Positions 46,829-57,129 of a DNA stretch of 64,000 bases are shown here, one piece after another. Below the pieces are notes generated by a model. It was not told the origin of the DNA, made no database searches, and saw only the letters and a program-made list of their open reading frames with translations. The position numbers were made by a program, and so were the translations under genes. Source of the DNA: Azoarcus sp. CIB (GTDB taxonomy: Bacteria; Pseudomonadota; Gammaproteobacteria; Burkholderiales; Rhodocyclaceae). Numbering within the stretch: the stretch's first letter is position 1; the number at the start of each line of letters is the position of its first letter. The DNA lies in NCBI RefSeq assembly GCF_001190925.1, contig NZ_CP011072.1:3658001-3722000 (forward strand), given 5' to 3'.

Positions 46829-47779
46829 ATGCAGGTTTTTCGCGGGATTCCCGGGCACGCCGCGCAACCCTCGGTGCTCACCATCGGCAACTTCGACGGC
46901 GTGCATCGCGGCCACCAGGCGTTGCTCCAGATGCTCATCGACACCGCGCGCGCAATGTCACTGCCGGCGGTGGTGATGACGTTCGAGCCCCATCCGCGCG
47001 AATACTTCTCGCCTGACGACGCCCCTGCCCGCCTCGCGTCGCTGCGTGAAAAGCTGCTGCTGCTCGCCGCGGCCGGTGTAGACCGCGTTCACGTCTGCCG
47101 TTTCGACGCCCGCTTCGCAGCGGTGACGGCCGACCAGTTCATCGACAACATCCTCGTACGCGGCCTCGGCGTGCGCCATCTCATCATCGGCGACGACTTC
47201 CGCTTCGGCGCCCGCCGCCAGGGCGACTTCGCTCTGCTCGAGGCACGCGGCGCGCAACAGGGTTTCGCCGTCGAGGCGATGCACACGCTCGACGTGGCCG
47301 GCGAGCGCGCATCCAGTTCGGCCGTGCGCGAAGCGCTCGCCGAAGGGGACCTCACCCACGCCGCGCGCCTGCTCGGGCGCCCCTACAGCATCGCCGGGCG
47401 CGTGATCCGCGGCGATCGGATCGGCCGTCAGCTCGGCTTCCCGACCGCCAACATCCAGATGAAGCACCGCCGCCCCGCGCTCGCCGGCGTGTTCGCGGTC
47501 AGCGTCGAAGGCCTAGGCGAATCGCCGGTCGCCGGCATCGCCAACATCGGCGTGCGGCCGTCCGTGACCAGTGCCGGCAGGCCCACGCTCGAAGTGCACC
47601 TCTTCGACTGGAACCGCGACTGCTACGACGCCCACCTGCGCGTGCATTTCCTCAACAAGTTGCGCGACGAGGCGAAGTTCGCTTCCCTCGATGCGCTCAA
47701 GGCCCAGATCGCCAAAGATGCGGCCGACGCCCGCACCTGGTTCGCCGACAATCCCATCCGCCCCTCCAATTGCCCCTGA
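46829..47779 (+). CDS. ribF: Bifunctional riboflavin kinase/FAD synthetase
   Basis: A 316-residue enzyme converting riboflavin to FMN and FAD. The N-terminal nucleotidyltransferase domain has IGNFDGVHRGHQALL and FGARRQGDF. The C-terminal flavokinase domain begins near GRVIRGDRIGRQLGFPTANI. The ATG at 46829 (MQVFRGIPG) is the usual N-terminus. It heads the ribF-ileS-lspA-fkpB-ispH cluster, with 24 bp to ileS. A TATAAT lies about 20 bp upstream. Confidence 0.97.
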   Translation: MQVFRGIPGHAAQPSVLTIGNFDGVHRGHQALLQMLIDTARAMSLPAVVMTFEPHPREYFSPDDAPARLASLREKLLLLAAAGVDRVHVCRFDARFAAVTADQFIDNILVRGLGVRHLIIGDDFRFGARRQGDFALLEARGAQQGFAVEAMHTLDVAGERASSSAVREALAEGDLTHAARLLGRPYSIAGRVIRGDRIGRQLGFPTANIQMKHRRPALAGVFAVSVEGLGESPVAGIANIGVRPSVTSAGRPTLEVHLFDWNRDCYDAHLRVHFLNKLRDEAKFASLDALKAQIAKDAADARTWFADNPIRPSNCP

Positions 47780-47803
47780 TCGCCACCAAGGCCCGAACCC
47801 ACC

Positions 47804-50623
47804 ATGGCTGACTACCGCAAGACGCTCAACCTGCCCGACACCCCCTTCCCGATGCGCGGCGACCTCGCCAAGCGGGAGCCGGGCTGGATCGCCGCCTGGC
47901 AGCAGAAAAAGCTCTACCAGAAGATCCGCAAGGCCGCGGCCGGCCGCCCGAAGTTCATCCTGCACGACGGCCCGCCGTACGCGAACGGCGACATCCACAT
48001 CGGCCACGCGGTGAACAAGATCCTCAAGGACATCATCGTCCGCTCCAAGACCATGGCGGGCTTCGACGCCCCCTATGTACCGGGCTGGGACTGCCACGGA
48101 CTGCCGATCGAGCACCAGATCGAGAAGCAGCACGGCAAGCACCTGCCGGCCGACCGCGCGCGCGAACTGTGCCGCGAGTATGCGGGCGAGCAGATCGAGC
48201 GCCAGAAGAAGGACTTCATCCGCCTCGGCGTGCTCGGCGACTGGGACAACCCCTACCGCACGATGCAGTTCTCCAACGAGGCCGACGAAATCCGCGCGCT
48301 CGGCGAGATGTATCGCAAGGGCTTCCTGTTCAAGGGATTGAAGCCGGTGAACTGGTGCTTCGACTGCGGCTCCGCGCTCGCCGAGGCCGAAGTGGAATAC
48401 CAGGACAAGAAGTCGCCCGCGATCGACGTCGGCTTCCCGCTCGCTGATGAGGAGCGCGCCAAACTCGCACGCGCCTTCGGCCTCGACAGCCTGCCCGAGC
48501 AGCCCGTCCACATCGTGATCTGGACCACGACGCCCTGGACGATTCCGTCCAACCAGGCGCTCAACGTGCATCCCGAACTGATGTACGAACTGATCGAAAC
48601 GCCGAAGGGCCTGCTGATCCTCGCCGCCGAGCTGCGCGCATCGGCCCTCGAACGCTACCAGCTCGAAGGTCGCGTGCTCGCTGCCGCCCGCGGCGTCGCG
48701 CTCGACCGCATCCAGTTCCGCCACCCCTTCTACGACCGTGTCTCGCCCGTCTTCCTCGGCGACTACGTCGCGGCCGACGCCGGCACCGGCATCGTGCACA
48801 GCGCGCCGGCCTACGGCCTGGACGACTTCCAGTCCTGCATGCGCTACGGCATGCGCAACGACGACATCCTCAACCCGGTGCAGGGCGACGGCGTGTTCCA
48901 CGAAAGCCTGCCCTTCTTCGGCGGCCTGTCGGTGTGGGACGCCAACCCGAAGATCGTCGAGAAGCTCTCCGAGGTCGGCAGCCTGTTCGCCTCGGGCAGC
49001 CTCACGCACAGCTACATGCACTGCTGGCGCCACAAGACGCCGGTGATCTACCGTGCGACGACGCAGTGGTTCGTCGGTATGGATCGCCTCCCCGGCCGCG
49101 AGGTCGTTGAGCCCGGCGCGCCGACCCTGCGCGAACTCGCGCTCAAGGCCATCGACGACACCCAGTTCTTCCCGTCCTGGGGCAAGGCCCGCCTGCACTC
49201 GATGATCGCGAACCGCCCCGACTGGTGCGTGTCACGCCAACGCAACTGGGGAGTGCCGATCCCGCTGTTCCTCGACAAGGAAACCGGCGAACCGCATCCG
49301 CGCAGCCTGGAACTGCTCGAAGATGTTGCCAGGCGCGTCGAAAACGAAGGCATCGACGCCTGGTTCAAGCTCGACGCCGCCGAACTCCTCGGCGCCGAGG
49401 CCGCCCAGTACGACAAGATGCGCGACACCCTCGACGTCTGGTTCGACTCCGGCACCACGCACTGGACGGTGCTGCGCGGCTCGCACGCCGACGTCAGCCG
49501 CTGGCCGGCCGACCTCTACCTAGAAGGCTCGGACCAGCACCGCGGCTGGTTCCACTCGTCGCTGCTCACGGGCTGCGCGGTCGACGGCCGCGCCCCCTAC
49601 GACGGCCTGCTGACCCACGGCTTCGTCGTCGACGGCCAGGGCAAGAAGATGTCGAAGTCCAAGGGCAACGTCGTCGCGCCGCAGGAAGTCTCCGACAAGC
49701 TCGGCGCCGAAATCCTGCGCCTGTGGGTCGCCGCGACGGACTACTCGGGCGAGCTGACGATCTCGAAGGAGATCCTCGACCGCGTCGTCGAAGTCTATCG
49801 CCGCCTGCGCAACACGCTGCGCTTCCTGCTCGCCAACACCGCCGACTTCGACATCGCAAAGGATGGCGTGCCGGTCGAACAGTGGCTCGATATCGACCAC
49901 TACGCGCTTGCGCTGACGCAGCGCCTGCAGGAGCAGGTCACCGGGGACTACGCGCGCTACGAATTCCACAAGATTGTCCAGGCGCTGCAGAACTTCGCCG
50001 CGGAAGACCTCGGCGCGTTCTACCTCGACATCCTCAAGGACCGCCTGTACACGACCCAGGCGAACTCGCCCGCGCGCCGCGCCGCGCAGACCGCGCTGTG
50101 GCACATCACGCAGAGCATCACGCGCATGATGGCGCCGATCCTCGCCTTCACCGCCGAGGAGATCTGGCACCTCATCGGCAAGGACAGTGAGGACAGCGTC
50201 ATGCTGCACACCTGGCACGAACTGCCCGCGCTTGCCGACAGCGAGGCCCTGGTCGCCCGCTGGACGCTGATCCGCGAGGAGCGGGCGAAGGTGCAGAAGG
50301 TCCTTGAAGGCCTGCGCACCGAAGGCAGGATCGGATCGTCGCTGCAGGCCGAAGTCGTCGTGCGTGCGAGCGGCGCGACGTACGACGCGCTGGCGAGCCT
50401 CGGCGACGATCTGCGCTTCGTGCTGATCACCTCGCGCGCCGAGCTCGTTCGCGCCGCCGACGAGGCGACCGAGGGCGTCGACGCGGGCTCGTCGGCGCAC
50501 GCCAAGTGCGGCCGTTGCTGGCACTTCCGCGCGGACGTCGGCAGCCACGCCGACCACCCCGAACTGTGCGGCCGCTGCCACGACAACCTCTTCGGCGCCG
50601 GGGAAACGCGCGTCCATGCGTGA
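47804..50623 (+). CDS. ileS: Isoleucyl-tRNA synthetase
   Basis: A 939-residue class I synthetase. The HIGH motif is at 65-68 ([12 protein letters not shown]) and KMSKS at about 615-619. The editing domain with TWTTTPWT-type sequence ([14 protein letters not shown]) lies between. A C-terminal zinc finger has CGRCWHFR and CGRCHDNL, as in bacterial IleS. The lspA start overlaps its stop by eight bases, so the two are translationally coupled. Confidence 0.98.
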   Translation: MADYRKTLNLPDTPFPMRGDLAKREPGWIAAWQQKKLYQKIRKAAAGRPKFILHDGPPYANGDIHIGHAVNKILKDIIVRSKTMAGFDAPYVPGWDCHGLPIEHQIEKQHGKHLPADRARELCREYAGEQIERQKKDFIRLGVLGDWDNPYRTMQFSNEADEIRALGEMYRKGFLFKGLKPVNWCFDCGSALAEAEVEYQDKKSPAIDVGFPLADEERAKLARAFGLDSLPEQPVHIVIWTTTPWTIPSNQALNVHPELMYELIETPKGLLILAAELRASALERYQLEGRVLAAARGVALDRIQFRHPFYDRVSPVFLGDYVAADAGTGIVHSAPAYGLDDFQSCMRYGMRNDDILNPVQGDGVFHESLPFFGGLSVWDANPKIVEKLSEVGSLFASGSLTHSYMHCWRHKTPVIYRATTQWFVGMDRLPGREVVEPGAPTLRELALKAIDDTQFFPSWGKARLHSMIANRPDWCVSRQRNWGVPIPLFLDKETGEPHPRSLELLEDVARRVENEGIDAWFKLDAAELLGAEAAQYDKMRDTLDVWFDSGTTHWTVLRGSHADVSRWPADLYLEGSDQHRGWFHSSLLTGCAVDGRAPYDGLLTHGFVVDGQGKKMSKSKGNVVAPQEVSDKLGAEILRLWVAATDYSGELTISKEILDRVVEVYRRLRNTLRFLLANTADFDIAKDGVPVEQWLDIDHYALALTQRLQEQVTGDYARYEFHKIVQALQNFAAEDLGAFYLDILKDRLYTTQANSPARRAAQTALWHITQSITRMMAPILAFTAEEIWHLIGKDSEDSVMLHTWHELPALADSEALVARWTLIREERAKVQKVLEGLRTEGRIGSSLQAEVVVRASGATYDALASLGDDLRFVLITSRAELVRAADEATEGVDAGSSAHAKCGRCWHFRADVGSHADHPELCGRCHDNLFGAGETRVHA

Positions 50624-51155
50624 TTCCGCCGCAGCCCCGCAAGCGGCCCACAGCGCACCCGCGCTGACGCGCCGCTTCTTCGGCTGGCTCGAACTCGCGG
50701 CGCTGGTGATCGGCCTGGACCAGCTCACGAAATGGCTCGTGCTGTCGAAGCTCGAATTCGGCGAGGCCATTCCGGTCACGGGCTTCTTCCAGCTCGTGCT
50801 GGTCTACAACCCGGGCGCGGCATTCAGCTTCCTCGCCGACCACTCCGGCTGGCAGCGCTGGTTCTTCGTCATCCTCGCCCTCGGCGTCTGCGGCTGGCTC
50901 CTCACGCTGCTGCGCCAGCACCAGCGCGAGAAGCTGCTGCCATTGGCCTTCAGCCTGCTGATCGGCGGTGCACTGGGCAACGTGATCGACCGCCTCGTGC
51001 ACGGCGCCGTCGTCGATTTCCTCTATTTCCACATCGGTCGCTACGGCTGGCCGGCCTTCAACGTGGCAGACTCGGCGATTACCGTCGGCGTCGCCCTGAT
51101 GCTGTGGGCGCAGTTCCGCGCTCCGCGCAACACCATTCCGGAGAACCCCTCGTGA
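50616..51155 (+). CDS. lspA: Lipoprotein signal peptidase (signal peptidase II)
   Basis: A 179-residue inner-membrane aspartic protease removing lipoprotein signal peptides. Four helices are visible. The catalytic Asp residues are in [11 protein letters not shown] and [11 protein letters not shown], and [16 protein letters not shown] is also conserved. It overlaps ileS upstream and the FKBP gene downstream (GTGA). Confidence 0.97.
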   Translation: MRDSAAAPQAAHSAPALTRRFFGWLELAALVIGLDQLTKWLVLSKLEFGEAIPVTGFFQLVLVYNPGAAFSFLADHSGWQRWFFVILALGVCGWLLTLLRQHQREKLLPLAFSLLIGGALGNVIDRLVHGAVVDFLYFHIGRYGWPAFNVADSAITVGVALMLWAQFRAPRNTIPENPS

Positions 51156-51580
51156 CGCAGACCGTCCAACCGAACAGCCTCGTAACGCTGCATTACCGCA
51201 TCGCACTAGAAAACGGCCAGCCGCTCATCAGCACCTTCGAAGGCACGCCCGCGACGCTGCAACTCGGCTGCGGCGATCTCCTACCGAGTCTCGAGCGCGT
51301 GCTCGAAGGCCTCGAAGTCGGCACCCGCCAGCAGTTCACGCTGGCGCCGGAACAGGCCTTCGGCCCCTACAACGCGGACCTCGTCGAGCACGTGAAGCGC
51401 GAACACATGCCCGAGGAAGAGATCGAACCGATGACGATCATGGAGTTCGGCGCACCGGACGGCACCCGTTACTCCGGCCTCGTGCGCGAGATCGACGACG
51501 TCCGCGCAATCGTCGACTTCAACCACCCGCTCGCCGGCAAGACCATCCGCTTCGAGGTGGACATCATCGGCGTTCTCTGA
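51152..51580 (+). CDS. fkpB: FKBP-type peptidyl-prolyl isomerase, SlpA/FkpB type
   Basis: A 142-residue cytoplasmic FKBP with an inserted IF domain. The FKBP start [15 protein letters not shown] is followed by [17 protein letters not shown] and PEQAFGPYN, with the closing [17 protein letters not shown]. It starts with GTG overlapping the lspA stop. It occupies its conserved place between lspA and ispH. Confidence 0.94.
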   Translation: MTQTVQPNSLVTLHYRIALENGQPLISTFEGTPATLQLGCGDLLPSLERVLEGLEVGTRQQFTLAPEQAFGPYNADLVEHVKREHMPEEEIEPMTIMEFGAPDGTRYSGLVREIDDVRAIVDFNHPLAGKTIRFEVDIIGVL

Positions 51581-51617
51581 CGCACCCAAGCGCCCCGACC
51601 CCGACACAGAGACCACA

Positions 51618-52556
51618 ATGAACGACCCTGAAATTCTGCTCGCCAACCCGCGCGGCTTCTGCGCCGGCGTGGAACGGGCGATCGAAATCGTCGAGCGCGC
51701 GCTGGAACGCTTCGGCGCACCGATCTACGTGCGCCACGAAGTCGTGCACAACAAGTTCGTCGTCGACGGCCTGCGCGCCAAGGGCGCCGTGTTTGTCGAG
51801 GAACTCGACGAAGTGCCGGCGGGCAACACCGTCATCTTCAGCGCCCACGGCGTGCCGCAGACGGTGCGCTCCGAGGCCGAGAAGCGCGGCCTGCGCGTGT
51901 TCGACGCCACCTGCCCGCTCGTCACCAAGGTGCACATCGAAGTCGCCCGGATGCGCGAACAGGGCCGCGAGATCGTCATGATCGGGCACAAGGGCCACCC
52001 CGAGGTCGAAGGCACGATGGGCCAAGTGAAGGACGGCATCCACCTCGTCGAAAAGGTCGAAGACGTCGCGACGCTGCAGGTCGCCGACCCCGAAAAGCTC
52101 GCCTACGTCACCCAAACCACCCTCTCGGTCGATGACGCGGCCACCCTCGTCGCCGCCCTGCGCGAACGCTTCCCGGCCATCATCGGACCGAAGAAGGACG
52201 ATATCTGCTACGCGACGCAGAACCGGCAGGACGCCGTGAAGTTCATGGCGCCGCGCGTCGACATCGTCTTCGTCGTCGGCTCGCGCAACAGCTCGAATTC
52301 CAACCGCCTGCGCGAAGTGGCGGAACTGCTCGGCGTGCCCGCCTACCTCATCGACAACGCCGACGGCATCGACCCGGCCTGGCTCGACGGCAGGAAGCGC
52401 ATCGGCGTGACGGCCGGCGCCTCGGCTCCGGAAGTGCTCGTCGATGCCGTCATCGAGCGCCTCAAGGCATTGGGCGGTGGCTCGGTACGGACCCTCGAAG
52501 GCGTCCCCGAGCGCGTCACCTTCCCGCTGCCTAAGGAACTGCAGACCGACGCATGA
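51618..52556 (+). CDS. ispH: 4-hydroxy-3-methylbut-2-enyl diphosphate reductase
   Basis: A 312-residue [4Fe-4S] enzyme, the last step of the MEP isoprenoid pathway. The cluster cysteines are in [23 protein letters not shown] and [11 protein letters not shown]. The substrate-binding [14 protein letters not shown] and the NSSNSNRL motif are intact. dxs, the first step of the same pathway, lies about 7 kb downstream. Confidence 0.97.
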   Translation: MNDPEILLANPRGFCAGVERAIEIVERALERFGAPIYVRHEVVHNKFVVDGLRAKGAVFVEELDEVPAGNTVIFSAHGVPQTVRSEAEKRGLRVFDATCPLVTKVHIEVARMREQGREIVMIGHKGHPEVEGTMGQVKDGIHLVEKVEDVATLQVADPEKLAYVTQTTLSVDDAATLVAALRERFPAIIGPKKDDICYATQNRQDAVKFMAPRVDIVFVVGSRNSSNSNRLREVAELLGVPAYLIDNADGIDPAWLDGRKRIGVTAGASAPEVLVDAVIERLKALGGGSVRTLEGVPERVTFPLPKELQTDA

Positions 52557-52632
52557 GCGTCCCGGCCCGCCGACTCCTTCGCCATGACGGCCCCACGGCG
52601 GGGCGGCTGCCTCTTCAGCAATAGCACGCATG

Positions 52633-52661
52633 TTGCCAAGCGGCGAACAAGAGGGCTAAAT
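52633..52661 (+). promoter_or_regulatory. Candidate promoter of the RND efflux operon
   Basis: TTGCCA is followed after 18 bp by TAAATA (or after 17 bp by CTAAAT). Predicted transcription start near 52668 falls just before a large inverted repeat. Confidence 0.4.
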
Positions 52662-52671
52662 ATGCCGTCGT

Positions 52672-52711
52672 CGAGCGTCGTGCGGCAAGCCTGCGGTCCG
52701 CACGACGCTCG
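52672..52711. repeat. Perfect 14-bp inverted repeat in the RND operon leader
   Basis: CGAGCGTCGTGCGG and CCGCACGACGCTCG surround a 12-nt loop. No T run follows, so it is not a standard terminator. It lies at the predicted transcript start, 79 bp before the membrane-fusion gene. Confidence 0.7.
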
Positions 52712-52789
52712 CATGCCCAGACGCATCACCACCGGAGCATCACTCGAGGCCGGGTGATATCCAGCAGCCCCAGGGGAGCCCCTGCCGCG

Positions 52790-53929
52790 ATGAAACGCCA
52801 ACATTCCGAACGGCTGGCTGCGCTCTTGCCGGCTACAGTGCTCGCCATCCTCGGGGCGTGCAGCGCACCGAATGCCGATGCGCCGCAGCCCCCCCCCGCC
52901 GCCGCGACGTCCGCTGCCCGGCCAGCCCTCACGGTCGAAGTCACCGGTCCACAGCCGGTTGCATGGAGCAGATCGATTCCCGCGACCGGCAATGTTGCCG
53001 CGTGGCAGGAGACCATTGTCGGCAGCGAGATCGGGGGACTGCGCATCGCCCAGGTGCACGCGAATGTCGGCGACCGGGTCAGGAAGGGGCAGATACTGGT
53101 GACCCTCGACGACGCCGTCGTGCAGGCCGACCTCGCCCAGGCTCGCGCGCAGCTTCAGGAGGCGCGCGCCATGCACGCCGAAGCGCGCGCCAACGGCGAC
53201 CGCGCCCGGCGCTTCCAGCCGACGGGCATGATGAGCGAACAGCAGGTCACGCAGTACCTGACGGCCGAGCAGACCTCGAAGTCGCGCATCGAACTCGCCG
53301 CCGCACGCGTCCATCTGGCTGAACTGCGCGTCCGGCAAACCCGCATCCTCGCCCCCGACGATGCGCTCATATCCGGACGCGCCGCAACAATGGGAACCGT
53401 CCCGCAGGCGGGGCAGGAACTCTACCGCCTCATCCTGCAGGGACGCCTCGAATGGCACGCAGAGGTCGCGGCCGACGACATCGGCCAGATCCGCGCCGGC
53501 GACGCGGCGAAACTGAAGCTGGCCAGCGGCGAAACCGTCGATGGCCGCGTGCGCAGCATCGCGCCATCGATCGACCCGCAGACTCGCAACGGAATCGTCT
53601 ACGTTGATCTCGCGGAAAGCGGTGCAAAGTCGGGCATGTTCGCAAGTGGCGAAATCACTCCGGCGGCCCAGGAGGCTCCCCATGTTCTGAGCCTGCCGCA
53701 ATCGGCCGTGCTCCTGCGCGATGGATTCACCTACGTCTTCCGGGTAGGCCCCGACAAGAAGCTGACGCAGGTGCGCGTAACGCCCGGCCGGCGGCGCGGT
53801 GATCGCATCGAGATCGTGTCCGGCATTGCCGACGGCGAACACTTCGTCCAGAGCGGCGTCGGCTTCCTGAACGATGGCGATCTGGTCGAGGTTACGGCGG
53901 CCACGCCGGTCGCCTCGCCGCAGCGGTGA
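52790..53929 (+). CDS. RND efflux membrane-fusion lipoprotein
   Basis: A 379-residue periplasmic adaptor. The signal ends in a lipobox (AILGAC), giving a lipid anchor at Cys23. A biotinyl-lipoyl half-motif (QVHANVGDRVRKGQILVTLDD), a coiled-coil hairpin (about 110-165) and a beta-barrel follow. The start is the ATG before the signal peptide; a frame extension upstream is not used. It links the inner-membrane pump encoded next to an outer-membrane channel that is not encoded here. Confidence 0.92.
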   Translation: MKRQHSERLAALLPATVLAILGACSAPNADAPQPPPAAATSAARPALTVEVTGPQPVAWSRSIPATGNVAAWQETIVGSEIGGLRIAQVHANVGDRVRKGQILVTLDDAVVQADLAQARAQLQEARAMHAEARANGDRARRFQPTGMMSEQQVTQYLTAEQTSKSRIELAAARVHLAELRVRQTRILAPDDALISGRAATMGTVPQAGQELYRLILQGRLEWHAEVAADDIGQIRAGDAAKLKLASGETVDGRVRSIAPSIDPQTRNGIVYVDLAESGAKSGMFASGEITPAAQEAPHVLSLPQSAVLLRDGFTYVFRVGPDKKLTQVRVTPGRRRGDRIEIVSGIADGEHFVQSGVGFLNDGDLVEVTAATPVASPQR

Positions 53930-53939
53930 GGCACCGACC

Positions 53940-56900
53940 ATGAATGTCTCGTCATGGTCGATCCGCAACCCCGTTCCGGGCGTGCTGCTCTTCATCATGC
54001 TGAGCCTGCTCGGCATGCTTTCGTTCTCGCGCATGAAGGTGCAGAACTTCCCGGACATCGACCTTCCGACCGTCGTACTGAGCGCGAGCCTGCCCGGCGC
54101 TGCGCCGGCACAGCTCGAGACTGAAGTCGCGCGCAAGGTCGAGAACTCGATCGCGACACTGCAGGGCGTCAAGCACATCTACACCCGCATCCAGGATGGC
54201 GTGGCGACGATCACCACCGAGTTCCATCTCGAAAAGCCGACGCAGGAAGCCGTCGACGACGTACGCGACGCATTCTCACGCGTCCGCTCCGACCTGCCGA
54301 GCGATTTGCGCGATCCGGTGATCCAGCGCTTCAACCTGTCGGGCCTGCCCATCGTCACCTACACGGTCGGCTCCGCGACGCAGGACGAGGAAGCCCTGTC
54401 CTGGTTCGTCGACAATACCGTCGCAAAGGCCCTGCTCTCGGTTCCCGGCGTCGGACAGATCACCCGTGTCGGCGGCGCCACGCGCGAGGTGCGCCTGGAG
54501 CTCGACCCCGCGCGCCTGCTCGCGCTCAACGTCACGGTTGCCGACATATCCCGCCAGTTGCGGCGCACCCAGCTCGAATCGTCGGGCGGGCGCACGGAAC
54601 TGGGCAGCGGCGAGCAGGCCGTCAGGACGCTCGCAACGGCGATGAGTGCTGCCGAACTCGCGGACATGGAGATCGTCCTCAGTGACGGACGCCACCTGCG
54701 CCTCGGCAGCCTTGGCCGGCTCGAAGACACGGTGGCGGAGCGGCGCTCGGCCGCACTCCTCGACGGCAAGCCGGTAGTCGGCTTCGAGATCGTGCGCGCG
54801 CGCGGCGCTGGCGAGATCGAGGTCGCCGAGGGCGTCGCCCGCCGCATCCAAGAGCTGTCCGCGACGCACCCCGACATCACGTTCCGCGAGGCCTACAACT
54901 TCGTCGATCCGGTGCGCGAGGGCTATCACGGCTCACTATGGCTGCTGGCCGAGGGCGCCATCCTCGCGGTCATCGTCGTGTGGTTCTTCCTGCGCGACTG
55001 GCGCGCCACCTTTGTCGCCGCGACGGCCCTCCCGCTCTCGGTGCTGCCCGCGCTGATCGGCATCGAATACCTCGGCTTCTCGATCAACGTCGTGACGCTG
55101 CTCTCGCTCTCGCTCGTGATCGGCATTCTCGTCGACGACGCCATCGTCGAAATCGAGAACATCGTGCGCCACCTGCGCATGGGCAAAACGCCCTATCAGG
55201 CCGCGATGGAAGCCGCCGACGAGATCGGGCTCGCGGTCATCGCCACCACGTTCACGCTCGTCGCAGTGTTCCTGCCAACCGCCTTCATGAGCGGCGTATC
55301 GGGCAAGTTCTTCAAGCAGTTCGGATGGACCGCGGCCCTCGCCGTGACAGCATCGCTACTCGTCGCACGCATGCTGACGCCGATGATGTCGGCGTATCTG
55401 CTGCGCCCGATGGCTCATCAGGCGCAGGAAGGGCGCCTTACGACCCTGTACCTGAAATGGGTGCGCGCCTGCCTGCACCGACGCTGGCTGACGATGCTTG
55501 CGGCAACCGGCTTCTTTGTCGGCTCACTCGCCCTGATCCCCCTGCTGCCCACCGCCTTCATGCCGCCCGACGATCTCGCCCAGACGCTCGTTTCGGTCGA
55601 GCTCCCGCCGGGCAGCCACTTCCGCGACACCTACCGCGTAGCAGAGCAGGCGCGCGCGATCCTCGAGCGCAACGAGCACGTCAAGCGCGTGTACACGGCG
55701 ATCGGGGGGGGTACCGCCGGGACCGACGCCTTCACGGCAGGCGGAGCCCCGGAAGTGCGCAAGGCATCCCTGACGATCAACCTCACCCCGCGAAACGAAC
55801 GCACGCTCAGCAAACAGGAAATCGAAGCGCAGTTGCGCGAAGCGTTGCACGCCCTGCCCGGCGTCCGGGTACGCGTCGGTCTGGGCGGAAGCGGCGAAAA
55901 ATACGTGTTCACCGTCGTCGGTGACGACGGTGAAATGTTGTCCCGCGTCGCGCGCCAGGTCGAGCGGGAGCTGCGCACGATCCATGGGGTCGGCAACATC
56001 ACCTCGAGCGCAAGCCTGGTGCGCCCGGAAGTGGTCGTCCGGCCGAATTTCGCCCGCGCCGCCGATCTCGGCGTGACGGCGGCGGCAATCTCGGACTCCC
56101 TGCGCATCGCGACCGCGGGGGATTACGACTTCGGACTCGCCAAACTGAACCTGTCGGAGCGCCAGATCCCCATCGTCGTCCGGCTGCCCGAGGCCGCACG
56201 CAGCGACATCGACCTCCTCGCACGCCTGCCCGTCCCCGGCAGCCAAGGCTACGTCATGCTCGGCACCGTCGCCGATATCGGAATCGAAAGCGGCCCTTCC
56301 GAGATCGCCCGTTTCGACCGGCGCCGCAATATCAATTTCGACATCGAGCTCACATCCCGCCCGATGGGCGAGGTCGAGGCGGACGTGCGCGCGTTGCCTG
56401 CGCTCCAATCGCTCCCCGCCGGCCTCTCCTGGCAACCGGTCGGCGATGCCGACGAAATGCGCACCCTCTTCACGAGCTTCGGCATCGCCATGCTCACCGG
56501 GGTGCTGTGCATCTACGTCGTCCTCGTACTGCTGTTCCGCGAGTTTACGCAGCCATTAACCATCCTCGCGGCACTGCCGCTGGCGCTGGGTGGCGCCTTC
56601 GTCGCCCTCATTCTGGCGGACAGCAGCTTCTCGCTCCCCTCCCTGATCGGTCTCATCATGCTGATGGGTGTCACGAGCAAGAACTCCATCCTGCTCGTCG
56701 AATATGCCATCGTTGCGCGCCGCGACCAGGGCATGTCGCGACTCGACGCAGTGATTGACGCCTGCCGCAAGCGCTCACGCCCGATCATCATGACCACCAT
56801 CGCGATGGGCGCGGGCATGTTGCCGATCGCACTCGGCATCGGTGTCGATCCCTCCTTCCGCGCCCCCATGGCCATCGCCGTGATCGGCGGACTGGTCACC

Positions 56901-57044
56901 TCGACCCTCCTGAGCCTGCTCGTGATTCCGGTCGTCTACACACTCGTCGACGACGCGCTCGCGCGCTGGCGCAAACAGCATGACCGCCGCACAGCAATCC
57001 GGGACGAACAGGCAACAACAGACACCAACCTGCGCCGCTCCTGA
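53940..57044 (+). CDS. RND-family efflux permease (AcrB/MdtB-like)
   Basis: A 1034-residue proton-driven pump with 12 transmembrane helices and two large periplasmic loops. The TM4 proton-relay Asp pair is in GILVDDAIVEIENI, and the TM10 lysine is in MGVTSKNSILLVEYA. It starts 10 bases after the adaptor gene, so the pair is an operon. It follows the general HAE1/MdtB pattern, but substrates are not predictable. No outer-membrane factor or local regulator gene is present. Confidence 0.94.
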   Translation: MNVSSWSIRNPVPGVLLFIMLSLLGMLSFSRMKVQNFPDIDLPTVVLSASLPGAAPAQLETEVARKVENSIATLQGVKHIYTRIQDGVATITTEFHLEKPTQEAVDDVRDAFSRVRSDLPSDLRDPVIQRFNLSGLPIVTYTVGSATQDEEALSWFVDNTVAKALLSVPGVGQITRVGGATREVRLELDPARLLALNVTVADISRQLRRTQLESSGGRTELGSGEQAVRTLATAMSAAELADMEIVLSDGRHLRLGSLGRLEDTVAERRSAALLDGKPVVGFEIVRARGAGEIEVAEGVARRIQELSATHPDITFREAYNFVDPVREGYHGSLWLLAEGAILAVIVVWFFLRDWRATFVAATALPLSVLPALIGIEYLGFSINVVTLLSLSLVIGILVDDAIVEIENIVRHLRMGKTPYQAAMEAADEIGLAVIATTFTLVAVFLPTAFMSGVSGKFFKQFGWTAALAVTASLLVARMLTPMMSAYLLRPMAHQAQEGRLTTLYLKWVRACLHRRWLTMLAATGFFVGSLALIPLLPTAFMPPDDLAQTLVSVELPPGSHFRDTYRVAEQARAILERNEHVKRVYTAIGGGTAGTDAFTAGGAPEVRKASLTINLTPRNERTLSKQEIEAQLREALHALPGVRVRVGLGGSGEKYVFTVVGDDGEMLSRVARQVERELRTIHGVGNITSSASLVRPEVVVRPNFARAADLGVTAAAISDSLRIATAGDYDFGLAKLNLSERQIPIVVRLPEAARSDIDLLARLPVPGSQGYVMLGTVADIGIESGPSEIARFDRRRNINFDIELTSRPMGEVEADVRALPALQSLPAGLSWQPVGDADEMRTLFTSFGIAMLTGVLCIYVVLVLLFREFTQPLTILAALPLALGGAFVALILADSSFSLPSLIGLIMLMGVTSKNSILLVEYAIVARRDQGMSRLDAVIDACRKRSRPIIMTTIAMGAGMLPIALGIGVDPSFRAPMAIAVIGGLVTSTLLSLLVIPVVYTLVDDALARWRKQHDRRTAIRDEQATTDTNLRRS

Positions 57045-57045
57045 T

Positions 57046-57082
57046 ATAAAAAAACGGGCCGCCCGCAGGCGACCCGTTTTTT
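57046..57082. terminator. Terminator between the RND permease and the Rieske oxygenase genes
   Basis: ACGGGCCGCC and GGCGACCCGT arms are flanked by A and T tracts. One position is a C-A mismatch on the plus transcript but a G-U pair on the minus transcript, so it may favour the Rieske gene. Confidence 0.8.
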
Positions 57083-57129
57083 GCGCTCGGCGCACGGCGC
57101 CGAAACGCACCATGCGCCGACATCGCGTA

